Source of the DNA: Pasteurella sp030783905 | GTDB lineage: Bacteria; Pseudomonadota; Gammaproteobacteria; Enterobacterales; Pasteurellaceae | Assembly: GCA_051122655.1 (NCBI GenBank) | Contig: CP182107.1 | Span: 1,240,001 to 1,304,000 of the forward strand | DNA: 64,000 nt | Reading direction: 5' to 3' | Shown here: positions 1 through 8,407 of the stretch, piece after piece | How the letters are laid out: every line of letters begins with the position of its first letter | Numbering within the stretch: the stretch's first letter is position 1 | The notes under the pieces: model-generated | What the model was told of the DNA's origin: nothing | Seen by the model: the letters and a program-made list of their open reading frames with translations, nothing else | Databases searched by the model: none | Position numbers and translations under genes: made by a program

Positions 1-708
1 AATAATGTGGTGTTGAGAATCCAATTCGGTAAATAACCGCTTTTTGGCTAAAGCATAATTTTCCATATTCTGGTGATAATCTAAATGATCACGACTGAGA
101 TTGGTAAAAATGGCCACATCAAACGCTAAGTTATCGACACGATGCTGTACCAGACCGTGTGAGGACACCTCAATAGCTGCGAAATCCGCGCCCTGATTAA
201 CAAAACTCGCCAAAGAGGCCTGAATTTCCACTGCAGAACCCGTGGTATTGGTGGCTTCTTTCATCTGCCCCAATAACCCATTGCCAATCGTCCCCATTAC
301 CGCACTTCGATGCCCCAGTAGAGCCGTCCATTGTGCTAACAATTGTGAAATGGTGGTTTTTCCATTCGTACCCGTGACCCCAACTAACGTCAATTTACGT
401 GAGGGATTATCATAGAAAAGTCCCGCTAATTCAGAAAGATGATGTCCTAATTGATAAAAAGAAATGATCGGCACACCTTGTTCCATTTTCGTGCTTAAAT
501 GCTGTTGCGCCTGCTCTGTTTCAGCCAAGACCGCACTCGCGCCATTGGCGATCGCTTGCGGAATATACTGACGCCCATCCACTTGATGACCTGGTAATGC
601 AACAAAAAGACAGCCTTGCTTTACAGCCCGACTGTCTAGAATCATGTCCGTCAATTCAATGTTTGGGGCAAGTTCAACTTGCCCCAAAAGTGCGGTTAAT
701 CTTCGCAT
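1..708 (-). CDS. murE: UDP-N-acetylmuramoyl-tripeptide synthetase MurE, N-terminal part (runs off window)
   Basis: Cytoplasmic Mur ligase that adds meso-diaminopimelate to UDP-MurNAc-L-Ala-D-Glu in peptidoglycan synthesis. The open frame of 236 codons starts at ATG 706-708 and continues past the window edge, so the C-terminal part is missing. The ATP-binding P-loop GTNGKTT is at about residues 113-119, preceded by the usual N-terminal UDP-binding domain (DSRAVKQG, FVALPG). It begins 9 bases after the ftsI stop with AAGA just upstream, so it is co-transcribed in the mra/fts cluster. A perfect uptake signal (687-696) lies inside the first codons and encodes part of the residues LTALLG. Identification is secure from the motif and the neighbours. 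Confidence 0.95.
   Translation of the reverse strand, partial: MRRLTALLGQVELAPNIELTDMILDSRAVKQGCLFVALPGHQVDGRQYIPQAIANGASAVLAETEQAQQHLSTKMEQGVPIISFYQLGHHLSELAGLFYDNPSRKLTLVGVTGTNGKTTISQLLAQWTALLGHRSAVMGTIGNGLLGQMKEATNTTGSAVEIQASLASFVNQGADFAAIEVSSHGLVQHRVDNLAFDVAIFTNLSRDHLDYHQNMENYALAKKRLFTELDSQHHII
687..696 (+). repeat. DNA uptake signal sequence (representative)
   Basis: AAAGTGCGGT, the Pasteurellaceae uptake core, here inside the murE start. Other perfect copies seen on either strand include 10195-10204, 10530-10539, 12604-12613, 29195-29204, 32097-32106 and 60921-60930, with many one-mismatch variants. Several occur as inverted pairs acting as terminators. Confidence 0.9.
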
Positions 709-717
709 AGTGTCTTC

Positions 718-2523
718 TTAGTTTGTCGTTGTTCCATTATCATTATTCAAACGCACAACGCGTCTTGCCATTTTATCTTGTGGCATCGCATCTGGTGGAA
801 TATTATTCACACGCAACGCATACCCCATAATACTGGAGAATACTGGTGCTGAAATGGCACCACCATAATATTGCCCCGCTTTTGGATCATTAATTAAAAC
901 AATTAATGCATAACGCGGATCAGAAATCGGTGCCACACCTGCAGTATAAGCAATATATTTGTCCACATAGCGCCCATTTTCTAATTTTTTCGCCGTCCCG
1001 GTTTTAATCCCGACACGGTAGCCTTCCACCATGGCTTTTTTATTCTTAATCGCCACTTTTTCCATCATATTGACTACTTCACGGGTAATTTTTTCTGGGT
1101 ATACCCGCTGACCAATCACTGGCGGATCCACTTTGGTAATCGAAAGTGGGCGATAAATACCAAAACTGCCTAATGTCACATAAGCACGCGCAATTTGTAA
1201 TGGCGTAGCATTGATCCCATAACCATAGGCCACGTTCGCTCGTTCAATATCAGACCAACGTTTACGGTTCGCATTGAGTAAGCCAGATTGTTCACCGATT
1301 AACCCCAGATCTGTCGGCTTACCGAGTCCAGCGTTCATATAGGTTTCCATTAAGGCGTTAGGGGGCATACGCAATGCCAAACGGCTCACCCCTCGGTTAC
1401 TGGAATGCTCTAAAATACCATCTAATGTTAATTGATCACGGGGGGCTACATCACGAATTTCATGCCCATTTAACACTAAAGGTCCCGTATTAATCACCTC
1501 GTTACGCTTTGCTGCACCACGTTGCAGAGCAGCGAGCACCACAAACGGTTTGACCGTAGAACCTGGCTCAAAGGTATCGGTAATCGCCCGGTTACGCATG
1601 AAATCAGCCTTAACTCCAACTCGATTATTTGGGTTATAAGATGGCGCATTCGCCATTGCTAACACTTCACCTGTTCGGACGTCCACTAATACAGCCGTAC
1701 CTGATTCGGCTTTATTTTCGGCCACCGCTTTCTTAATTTCGCGATAAACCATAGACTGGAGTTTTTCATCAATACTTAACGTCACATCTTGCGCATCGTA
1801 TTTTTTTACATCCGCGATATTTTCAACGATATTGCCAAATTTATCTTTACGATAGGTACGTGAACCTGATTTACCGATCAACATGGAATTAAAACTTTTT
1901 TCAATGCCTTCAATTCCATCGCCATCAATATTGGTATAACCAATTAAATGTGCGACTTCTTCGACACGTGGATAAAAGCGACGTGCTTCATTTTTTAGCA
2001 CTACACCTTTTAATTTCAATTCTCTGACATAATCAGCAACCGTCGGGGAAACTTGACGTGACAAATAAACGAAACGTGATTTTGGATTTTTTTCAATCCG
2101 TTTAATCATATCGTGGTATGAAATACCTAACACCTCTGCTAAAGCTTTCCAACGCTCTTTATCCAGAAAAGAATTTTTGTCGAAAATATCTTTCGGATCC
2201 GCAACAATGGAATACATAGGTACACTGACAGAAAGTAACTGCCCATGACGATCGAGAATAGACCCTCGTACTGATTGAATTTCTTGAATACGTAAAGAAC
2301 GCTTATCGGCTTCATCCGTTAAGGTATCTGATTGGATGAGTTGCACGCTGGCCGCTTTTCCAATTAACATCACCAAACAAAGCATAATCATCAGCAAGGA
2401 ACCAAAATAACGCCATTTTAAAAAGCTATTTTCATAAACCATTTTCGGTTTATTCAGCTTAATTGCGTCATTTTTAGGTAATCTAGCTTTTTTGATTTTC
2501 TTCGTCGTATTAAATTTAACCAT
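718..2523 (-). CDS. ftsI: Peptidoglycan transpeptidase FtsI (penicillin-binding protein 3)
   Basis: Septum-specific class B PBP that cross-links peptidoglycan at the division site; target of many beta-lactams. At 601 aa it is normal for the family. It has a short cytoplasmic N-terminus, one membrane helix at about 38-58, a pedestal domain, then the transpeptidase with all three active-site motifs: STVK at 322-325 (catalytic Ser322), SSN at 374-376 and KTG at 507-509. No motif is altered. It sits between ftsL and murE on the same strand with short gaps, the usual division and cell-wall gene order. Confidence 0.97.
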   Translation of the reverse strand: MVKFNTTKKIKKARLPKNDAIKLNKPKMVYENSFLKWRYFGSLLMIMLCLVMLIGKAASVQLIQSDTLTDEADKRSLRIQEIQSVRGSILDRHGQLLSVSVPMYSIVADPKDIFDKNSFLDKERWKALAEVLGISYHDMIKRIEKNPKSRFVYLSRQVSPTVADYVRELKLKGVVLKNEARRFYPRVEEVAHLIGYTNIDGDGIEGIEKSFNSMLIGKSGSRTYRKDKFGNIVENIADVKKYDAQDVTLSIDEKLQSMVYREIKKAVAENKAESGTAVLVDVRTGEVLAMANAPSYNPNNRVGVKADFMRNRAITDTFEPGSTVKPFVVLAALQRGAAKRNEVINTGPLVLNGHEIRDVAPRDQLTLDGILEHSSNRGVSRLALRMPPNALMETYMNAGLGKPTDLGLIGEQSGLLNANRKRWSDIERANVAYGYGINATPLQIARAYVTLGSFGIYRPLSITKVDPPVIGQRVYPEKITREVVNMMEKVAIKNKKAMVEGYRVGIKTGTAKKLENGRYVDKYIAYTAGVAPISDPRYALIVLINDPKAGQYYGGAISAPVFSSIMGYALRVNNIPPDAMPQDKMARRVVRLNNDNGTTTN

Positions 2524-2539
2524 CTTGTTATCCCCAATG

Positions 2540-2857
2540 TTACTCTAGGATCAACACTTCTTGTTCTGGCTCAACGCGCTTCATCCCTAATTGGCGTGCA
2601 ATGGCTTCAATACGGGTATTATCACTTTGCGTTGCTTCTTCTAATTTCAAATTTAAATATTCATTTTCCAATGCTTGATGTTCAAGCACGAGCTGACCAT
2701 TTTCAGCAACTAAAATACGTGTTTGATGCGTAATCCAAATAGTACCCAAGGCCGTCATCACAATGAAAAACAATAATGCGATGATGGTTTTATTGGCACT
2801 AAACAAATCATCTAAAATAATATTCTGTAATGGATAACGATCCTGACTTTCTAACAT
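2540..2857 (-). CDS. ftsL: Cell division protein FtsL
   Basis: Small bitopic inner-membrane protein of the FtsQLB divisome subcomplex. The 105-aa product has a cytoplasmic tail, one transmembrane segment at about residues 24-43 (rich in I, L, F and M), then a periplasmic coiled-coil stretch (LVLEHQALENEYLNLKLEE) typical of FtsL. I place the start at ATG 2855-2857, which overlaps the rsmH stop as TGATG; an in-frame GTG one codon upstream is also possible. Sequence conservation in FtsL is low, so the call rests on size, topology and position between rsmH and ftsI. Confidence 0.9.
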   Translation of the reverse strand: MLESQDRYPLQNIILDDLFSANKTIIALLFFIVMTALGTIWITHQTRILVAENGQLVLEHQALENEYLNLKLEEATQSDNTRIEAIARQLGMKRVEPEQEVLILE

Positions 2858-3822
2858 CACAATTTCTCCGCAACACGTAATACCGCACTTCTTGAGCGTG
2901 GATTTTGTTGTTGTTCTTGCGCTGTTGGCATAATTGCCTTACCGATGACTTTTAAGGTTTGTGTACGTTTAATCTGATCATCGCGTAAAGGTAAACCTTT
3001 AGGGATAGCCTCGCCTTTACTTTGCTTACGCATAAAGTGTTTCACCATGCGATCTTCTAACGAATGAAAACTGATAATCGCTAATCGACCCTGTGGTGCC
3101 AATACCTGAACTGCCGATTGCAACACGCTTTCCAGTTCATCTAATTCCGCATTAATAAAAATCCGAATTGCCTGAAAACTTCGTGTTGCCGGATGTTTAT
3201 GTTTATCTTTAAAAGGGACGGCATTGGCAATCAGTTCCGCTAACTGTAACGTTCTGCTCAAAGGTGCCGTACCATTTTGTAATGCCTGTTTGTTATAACT
3301 CACAATGGCCTGAGCAATACGTTTGGCAAAACGCTCTTCACCAAAGGTTTTTAATACCCAAGCTAAATCTTGTTCTGAAACCTGTTGCAACCACTCACTT
3401 GCTGATACCCCTTGCGTAGTATCCATACGCATATCAAGTGGGCCATCTTTCATAAAACTGAAACCGCGTTCTGCTTCATCAAGTTGAGGTGAAGACACCC
3501 CGAGATCCAATAAAATCCCATCAACTTTACCGACTAAATCTAACTTTTCACAAATACGAGGGATCGCAGAAAAGCTGTTATGCTCAATATGAAAACGAGG
3601 ATCTTGAATGGTATTCGCTTCCGCAATCGCACGTGGGTCACGATCAATTGCGATTAAACGTCCATTTTCAGCTAAACGGGAAAGGATTAAACGAGAATGA
3701 CCACCTCGTCCAAATGTACCATCGATATAGATACCTTTTTCTTTCAAGGCCAAACCCGCGACTGCCTCATGAAGCAAGACAGTGATATGTGCAGGTGATG
3801 AAAAATGATCTTTATCGTTCAT
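2857..3822 (-). CDS. rsmH: 16S rRNA (cytosine-1402-N4) methyltransferase RsmH
   Basis: S-adenosylmethionine-dependent enzyme (formerly MraW) that methylates N4 of C1402 in the ribosomal P site. It is 321 aa, near the usual length. The SAM-binding loop reads DGTFGRGGHS at about 34-43, followed by AIDRDPRAI and LLDLGVSSPQLD, all typical. The C-terminal motif IISFHSLEDRMVKHFMR is the family hallmark. It lies between mraZ (121 bases to the mraZ stop) and ftsL, which overlaps its stop codon. Confidence 0.96.
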   Translation of the reverse strand: MNDKDHFSSPAHITVLLHEAVAGLALKEKGIYIDGTFGRGGHSRLILSRLAENGRLIAIDRDPRAIAEANTIQDPRFHIEHNSFSAIPRICEKLDLVGKVDGILLDLGVSSPQLDEAERGFSFMKDGPLDMRMDTTQGVSASEWLQQVSEQDLAWVLKTFGEERFAKRIAQAIVSYNKQALQNGTAPLSRTLQLAELIANAVPFKDKHKHPATRSFQAIRIFINAELDELESVLQSAVQVLAPQGRLAIISFHSLEDRMVKHFMRKQSKGEAIPKGLPLRDDQIKRTQTLKVIGKAIMPTAQEQQQNPRSRSAVLRVAEKL

Positions 3823-3943
3823 AAACAGTTACCAATGGTACAAATAAAAAGAAAATTCAATAATCAAGAGAAGATAAGGCGGTGCTAAGCACCGCTTATC
3901 TTTTGCTAGTGCTGCTGTTCTATTTTGTGAAAGCAAGCTTTCT

Positions 3944-4402
3944 TTATAATGACAGCATTTTTAATTCTTCAGACAGTGCAAATTGACCACTTGCACCCAA
4001 CGCCATATCTTGTTCAATTTGTGCATGCCATTCTGCATCGCTCCAAATTTCAAATTTATTTAATTGCCCAACAAGCATGAGGCTTTTTTCTAATTTTGCG
4101 TGAAGGCGTAAAGGTCCGCTAATTAATATCCGTCCAGCACTATCCAGTTCACATTCAGTGGCATGGCCGAGCATAACGCGTTGAAGGCTACGTTGGACGG
4201 GATCAAAATTTGAAAGTGCTAAAAGTTTTTGTTCAATTAATTCCCATTCGTTTAACGGATAAAGTAACAAACAAGGTTGGCGAATATCGACGGTACAGAC
4301 CATTTGTCCAGCATTTTGTTCAATAATTTCAGCACGATAACGCGTCGGAATCGCAATGCGTCCCTTTGAATCCAAGTTAATTGCTGATGCGCCACGAAAC
4401 AT
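3944..4402 (-). CDS. mraZ: Transcriptional regulator MraZ
   Basis: Ring-forming AbrB/SpoVT-fold DNA-binding protein that represses the division and cell-wall cluster it heads. It carries the duplicated motif, LDSKGRIAIPTRYR near the N-terminus and LDSAGRILI in the second half. I choose ATG 4400-4402 (MFRGAS, 152 aa), matching the family start and a properly spaced AAGG; the upstream in-frame TTG at 4432 would add ten unsupported residues. A run of four decamer repeats directly upstream looks like its own operator. Confidence 0.95.
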   Translation of the reverse strand: MFRGASAINLDSKGRIAIPTRYRAEIIEQNAGQMVCTVDIRQPCLLLYPLNEWELIEQKLLALSNFDPVQRSLQRVMLGHATECELDSAGRILISGPLRLHAKLEKSLMLVGQLNKFEIWSDAEWHAQIEQDMALGASGQFALSEELKMLSL

Positions 4403-4452
4403 AAATTGTTTACCTTTCTGTGTTTGCGACAAATAAATTTTGGGAATTTTTA

Positions 4453-4486
4453 CAACTTTTTACCACAAAACTCCACTTATTACCAC
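4453..4486 (-). promoter_or_regulatory. MraZ operator: four direct repeats with 10-bp period
   Basis: Read on the minus strand there are three GTGG cores and one GTTG core whose positions differ by exactly 10 bases (plus-strand CCAC at 4483, 4473 and 4463, CAAC at 4453). Known MraZ sites are short G-rich direct repeats (TGGGN in E. coli) spaced one helical turn apart in front of mraZ. The repeats end about 50 bases from the mraZ ATG. The repeat is seen directly; MraZ binding is inferred. Confidence 0.8.
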
Positions 4487-4625
4487 TTTTACTCAAGTTT
4501 ATTATTAGTTTGATTAACTTGCAAGCAATTTAATGTATTCTTATGCAAAGTTGTGTTGATTATTAAAAAGGCAAAACGAAAATGGCGTTTTTGCTCAAAG
4601 AAGGGCATCCCCCAGTAGACATAAA

Positions 4626-4663
4626 GCAAAAATGCCCTATTAATCCTTTGATTAATAGGGCAT
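4626..4663 (-). terminator. Intrinsic terminator after cstA
   Basis: A perfect 14-bp stem (4632-4645 with 4650-4663, 4-base loop) followed on the minus strand by a short T tract. It is 17 bases past the cstA stop. Confidence 0.88.
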
Positions 4664-4679
4664 AAGCTAAAAAACGGGA

Positions 4680-6224
4680 TTATTGTTTGACTAAATCATC
4701 CACCAAAGCATCAGGATCACCTTTAGCAATTGGTTTTAATAAGGTAAAGAACAAGATAGAACAGAACACGGTTAAGCCGATACCAATATAAACGGAAAGT
4801 TGATAGTCTAAATTGAAACCGATCTTGTTATAGGCTAAGTAAGTGAAACACACCGTACTAATGAACATCGCTGGCAAGGTACAAATCCAGTGGAATTTAC
4901 CGTAGCGGAATAAATACGCCGCAGCAGTCCATAACATGACCATCGCTGTGGTTTGGTTTGCCCAGCTGAAATAACGCCATAATACACTGAAGTCAATTTT
5001 CGATACAATGAAACCTAAGACGAACAGTGGTACCGCAATCACTAAACGTTTAACTAACGTTTTTTGTTCAAATTTAAAGAACTCCGCAATGATTAAACGA
5101 GCTGCACGGAATGCCGTATCACCAGAGGTAATTGGGAGAACCACGACACCAAGAATCGCAAACACACCACCCACAGCACCGAGGAAGTAGATTGAAGAGT
5201 CATACACGACTTTCGATGGCGAACCCGCTGCAATCGCGGCTTGTAATTCAGTTGGATCTTGATAGAAACTTAAACCTACCGCACACCAAACTAGCGCAAT
5301 CACCCCTTCTGCAATCATGGCACCGTAGAAAATGAAACGGCCTTCTTTTTCATTTTGTGCACAACGCGCCATTAATGGTGATTGTGTCGCATGGAAACCA
5401 GATAATGCACCACAAGAAATGGTTAAGAATAATAATGGCCAAATTGGTAAATCACCTTTTGGCTGTAAATTCTCAAAGAATTTACCCACTTCCAACCCAC
5501 CAACTGTGCGGAAAAACTCAATCGGTTCGTGACTATTTAAATGACTGCTGACTAAACCAAACATCATACCGAATGTCATGAACAGTAACAACGCGCCAAA
5601 TAGCGGGTAGATACGGCCAATAATTTTATCAATGGGTAATAACGTTGCGATGATATAGTAAACAAAAATAATAGTTGTCCAAATCACCAACACGCTTGCC
5701 GCATCATAGCCAAATACGGTAGCCGCTGCGCCAGCACTCTCTACAACACCAAAGTTATCCATAGTAATGGTACTTAATAGTTTTGCTGGACTGGCCACGA
5801 AAACCACACCAACAAGCAGTAATAATACCACTGCAAGCACATTAATAAAGGCTTTGACAGGTGCGCCTAAATAACGGCCCGCTAATGTTGGCATCGAAGC
5901 TCCCCCATTACGCACACTTAGCATACCGCAGAAGTAATCATGTACTGCACCGGCAAAAATACAACCAATCACAATCCATAGCATGGCCACGGGTCCATAT
6001 AACGCACCAAGAATTGGTCCAAAAATTGGCCCTGTTCCTGCAATGTTTAATAACTGAATCAACCAAATCTTTTTGGTTGACATTGGCATATAGTCAACAC
6101 CATCGTTCATTGTATAAGCGGGTGTTGCTTTTTTGGGATTGATCACAAAGATCTTCTCAATCAATTTGCCGTATACAAAATAGCCCAAAACTAATATTGC
6201 AACACAAAAAAAGAACCATAACAT
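4680..6224 (-). CDS. cstA: CstA-family carbon starvation / peptide-pyruvate transporter (short form)
   Basis: Polytopic inner-membrane transporter of the CstA/BtsT family, members of which take up peptides or pyruvate when carbon is scarce. The 514-aa chain has many hydrophobic segments and CstA hallmarks such as LLNIAGTGPIFGPILGALYGP near the N-terminus and a later SGFHATQSPLMARC. It is clearly shorter than the roughly 700-aa E. coli proteins, lacking C-terminal helices, as in other short forms. It is monocistronic, with a terminator behind it and a near-perfect CRP site about 130 bases upstream of its start. The substrate cannot be told from sequence. Confidence 0.88.
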   Translation of the reverse strand: MLWFFFCVAILVLGYFVYGKLIEKIFVINPKKATPAYTMNDGVDYMPMSTKKIWLIQLLNIAGTGPIFGPILGALYGPVAMLWIVIGCIFAGAVHDYFCGMLSVRNGGASMPTLAGRYLGAPVKAFINVLAVVLLLLVGVVFVASPAKLLSTITMDNFGVVESAGAAATVFGYDAASVLVIWTTIIFVYYIIATLLPIDKIIGRIYPLFGALLLFMTFGMMFGLVSSHLNSHEPIEFFRTVGGLEVGKFFENLQPKGDLPIWPLLFLTISCGALSGFHATQSPLMARCAQNEKEGRFIFYGAMIAEGVIALVWCAVGLSFYQDPTELQAAIAAGSPSKVVYDSSIYFLGAVGGVFAILGVVVLPITSGDTAFRAARLIIAEFFKFEQKTLVKRLVIAVPLFVLGFIVSKIDFSVLWRYFSWANQTTAMVMLWTAAAYLFRYGKFHWICTLPAMFISTVCFTYLAYNKIGFNLDYQLSVYIGIGLTVFCSILFFTLLKPIAKGDPDALVDDLVKQ

Positions 6225-6355
6225 AATAGAGTACCTATCCTAGTAGATTAAATATTTCGACAACTTTTTCATGCAAAAGCCGTGCGTATTTTATTTCAGT
6301 TGTAATTATTAAGTAAACAAGCAAGCATGTTGACATTGCAAAATAGTTACAACTT

Positions 6356-6371
6356 TGTGATAAATATCACG
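6356..6371. promoter_or_regulatory. CRP-cAMP binding site between cstA and fecB
   Basis: TGTGA-N6-TCACG differs from the CRP consensus TGTGA-N6-TCACA at one base. The spacer is shared by the divergent cstA and fecB genes. A TAATAA-like minus-strand -10 near 6308-6313 would place the site roughly 60 bases upstream of a cstA start, as in class I activation. CRP control of cstA is known in E. coli; here it is inferred. Confidence 0.72.
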
Positions 6372-6446
6372 CTTTCAGCCTACTTTCCTCAAACTCAGGG
6401 TCATTTCGCCCTGCTGACCTGCGCACTTGTCATACCAGATATAACT

Positions 6447-6486
6447 AAAAATAATAATTACTTTCATTTGTACATAAAGGTATAAT
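6447..6486 (+). promoter_or_regulatory. fecB promoter with overlapping Fur box
   Basis: A perfect -10 TATAAT lies at 6481-6486, 41 bases before the fecB ATG. The 19 bases at 6447-6465 match the Fur consensus GATAATGATAATCATTATC at 13 positions by my count and cover the place where the -35 would be, the usual geometry for Fur repression under iron-replete conditions. The -35 itself is poor. Confidence 0.65.
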
Positions 6487-6527
6487 TAGCCGAATTTTTA
6501 CTTCTCACCCCAATAAGGAAAGCCAAC

Positions 6528-7424
6528 ATGAAAACTGTCTTAAAATCCACGCTTGCCATCACATTATTTATGGCAAGCCAATTCGTTTCTGCTGTGACCA
6601 TTAAAGATCAAAAAGGGACCTTTACCTTAGATAGCGTACCTAAACGTGTGATTGCCTTAGAATATTCCTATGTTGATGCGCTTGCGCAAATTGGTGTCAG
6701 CCCTGTTGGCGTTGCGGATGACAATGATAAAACACGTATTCTGCAGCAAGTCCGTGACAAAGTGCAGCCATGGGAATCGGTTGGTACCCGCTCTCAACCC
6801 AGTCTAGAAGCCATCTCAGCGCTCAAACCAGACTTAATCATCGCTGATGATAATCGTCATTCTGCCGTCTATGAAGAACTCAAAAAGATCGCCCCGACAG
6901 TCGTCTTTAATTCTCGCCATGAAAACTATCAAGAAAACCTTGAAACTGCGCAGAAAATTGGTGATTTATTAGGTAAGTCAAAAGAAATGCAAGCCCGTAT
7001 TGCAAAACATAAACAAGATATTGCTGATATTGCCAACACGTTACCAAAAGGAAAAAAAGCGATTATCGGTGTATCACGTGAAACCCAATTCAATTTATAT
7101 AACAATGAATCTTATGCTGGTGGCTTAGTTGAAGTATTAGGTTATCAAATGCCCAAAGCCAGTGCCGAAAATAAACCCAATGCCTCAGTCGGTTTAGAAC
7201 AAGTGGTCGCCGAGAAACCGGATCTGATGATCTTAATCCATTATCGTGATGAAAGTATTGCGAGAAAATGGGAAAACGAGGCGTTATGGAAAATGATCCC
7301 TGCGGTAAAAAATGGTCAAGTGATTTTAGCCAATGATAACTTATGGGCAAGAGCACGTGGCATTGAGGCCGCAGAAATGATGGCAAAAGAAGTCCAACAT
7401 TTTGTGACCAAGTCTAACAAATAA
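6528..7424 (+). CDS. fecB: Periplasmic ferric-citrate-type binding protein FecB
   Basis: Substrate-binding component of an iron(III)-dicitrate ABC importer. It is 298 aa with a signal peptide (positive start, hydrophobic core, likely cleavage after Ala22). The body resembles E. coli FecB closely as I recall it: PVGVADDNDKTRIL, ESVGTRSQPSLEAISALKPDLIIADDNRH cut short here to the core RSQPSLEAI, a later HYRDESIARKW, and WARARGIEAAE near the C-terminus. It starts the fecBCDE operon, with fecC overlapping its stop as TAATG. A Fur box precedes it. No fecA receptor or fecIR regulators are adjacent, so the outer-membrane partner must be elsewhere or different. Confidence 0.9.
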   Translation: MKTVLKSTLAITLFMASQFVSAVTIKDQKGTFTLDSVPKRVIALEYSYVDALAQIGVSPVGVADDNDKTRILQQVRDKVQPWESVGTRSQPSLEAISALKPDLIIADDNRHSAVYEELKKIAPTVVFNSRHENYQENLETAQKIGDLLGKSKEMQARIAKHKQDIADIANTLPKGKKAIIGVSRETQFNLYNNESYAGGLVEVLGYQMPKASAENKPNASVGLEQVVAEKPDLMILIHYRDESIARKWENEALWKMIPAVKNGQVILANDNLWARARGIEAAEMMAKEVQHFVTKSNK

Positions 7425-8407
7425 TGAAAACGCTTGTACGTTGGAGCTTCCCTACTGTGCTCCTACTTGGACTGCTGTGGGGAAGCTTATTTTTATACTA
7501 TCCAACCCCGATTTCTGGCTGGGAAACCCTTCAGGCCTTGATCGGGATAGATGATGAATTAGTCCAAATCACCATCCTCGATCTGCGTTTACCCCGCTCT
7601 TTAGTGGCGATTGCGATGGGCGCCAATTTGGCGGTCGCGGGGGCCTTACTACAAACCATCACTCGTAATCCTTTAGCCTCGCCTTCGTTATTAAGTGTCA
7701 ATGCCGGAGCAAGCCTCGCGATGGTTACCGCTACTGCGGTGATGCCCAGTTTTTTTTCAGGTTATAGTATTGCCTTTATTTCCAGCATTGGTGGCGGATT
7801 GAGTTGGTTATTAGTCATGCTGATTAGTGGTGGATGGCACGCACGTGCAGAACGGAACCGGGTGATTCTCGCGGGTATTGCGGTGTCTTTATTTTGTGCC
7901 GCATTAACCAAGTTAGTGATTATTATTGCTGAAGATCACGCTGCGAATATTATGAATTGGTTAGCGGGAGGAATTGCCCACGCTCGTTGGTTAGAATGGT
8001 GGATTGTCTTACCCTTTTTCCTATTAAGTGTGCTGTTTTGTGCTTTCTTTGCGAGCCAACTGAATTTGCTCAACCTAAGCGATGAATCGGCACAATCACT
8101 CGGGGTCAATCTGTTTAAATTGCGTTGGATGGCAAATATTGTGGCATTACTGATTATTGGTTCAAGTGTCAGTGTGGCGGGCCCCGTCGCCTTTATTGGT
8201 TTATTAATTCCGCACTTAGCCCGTTATTGGATCAGTTATGATTTACGCAAAATGCTTCCGATGTCGATGTTACTCGGTGGAAGTCTGATGCTGATTGCGG
8301 ATGTCTTAGCACGAGCAGTCACCTTTCCAAATGAAATCCCCGCAGGCGCTATCCTTGCCTTAGTCGGTGCCCCTGTGTTTGTGTTATTTGCGCGAGGAAA
8401 ACGATAA
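7424..8407 (+). CDS. fecC: Iron(III)-dicitrate ABC permease FecC
   Basis: Inner-membrane permease of the FecCD/BtuC type. It is 327 aa and almost entirely hydrophobic segments. Family motifs include LRLPRSLVAIAMGANLAVAG near the N-terminus, then LLQTITRNPLASPSLL, and the ATPase-contact region PVAFIGLLIPHLARYW. It starts inside the fecB stop (TAATG) and overlaps fecD in the same way, so translation is coupled. FecC rather than FecD because it is first of the pair and shares the AEDHA and GGIAHARW stretch typical of FecC. Confidence 0.9.
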   Translation: MKTLVRWSFPTVLLLGLLWGSLFLYYPTPISGWETLQALIGIDDELVQITILDLRLPRSLVAIAMGANLAVAGALLQTITRNPLASPSLLSVNAGASLAMVTATAVMPSFFSGYSIAFISSIGGGLSWLLVMLISGGWHARAERNRVILAGIAVSLFCAALTKLVIIIAEDHAANIMNWLAGGIAHARWLEWWIVLPFFLLSVLFCAFFASQLNLLNLSDESAQSLGVNLFKLRWMANIVALLIIGSSVSVAGPVAFIGLLIPHLARYWISYDLRKMLPMSMLLGGSLMLIADVLARAVTFPNEIPAGAILALVGAPVFVLFARGKR

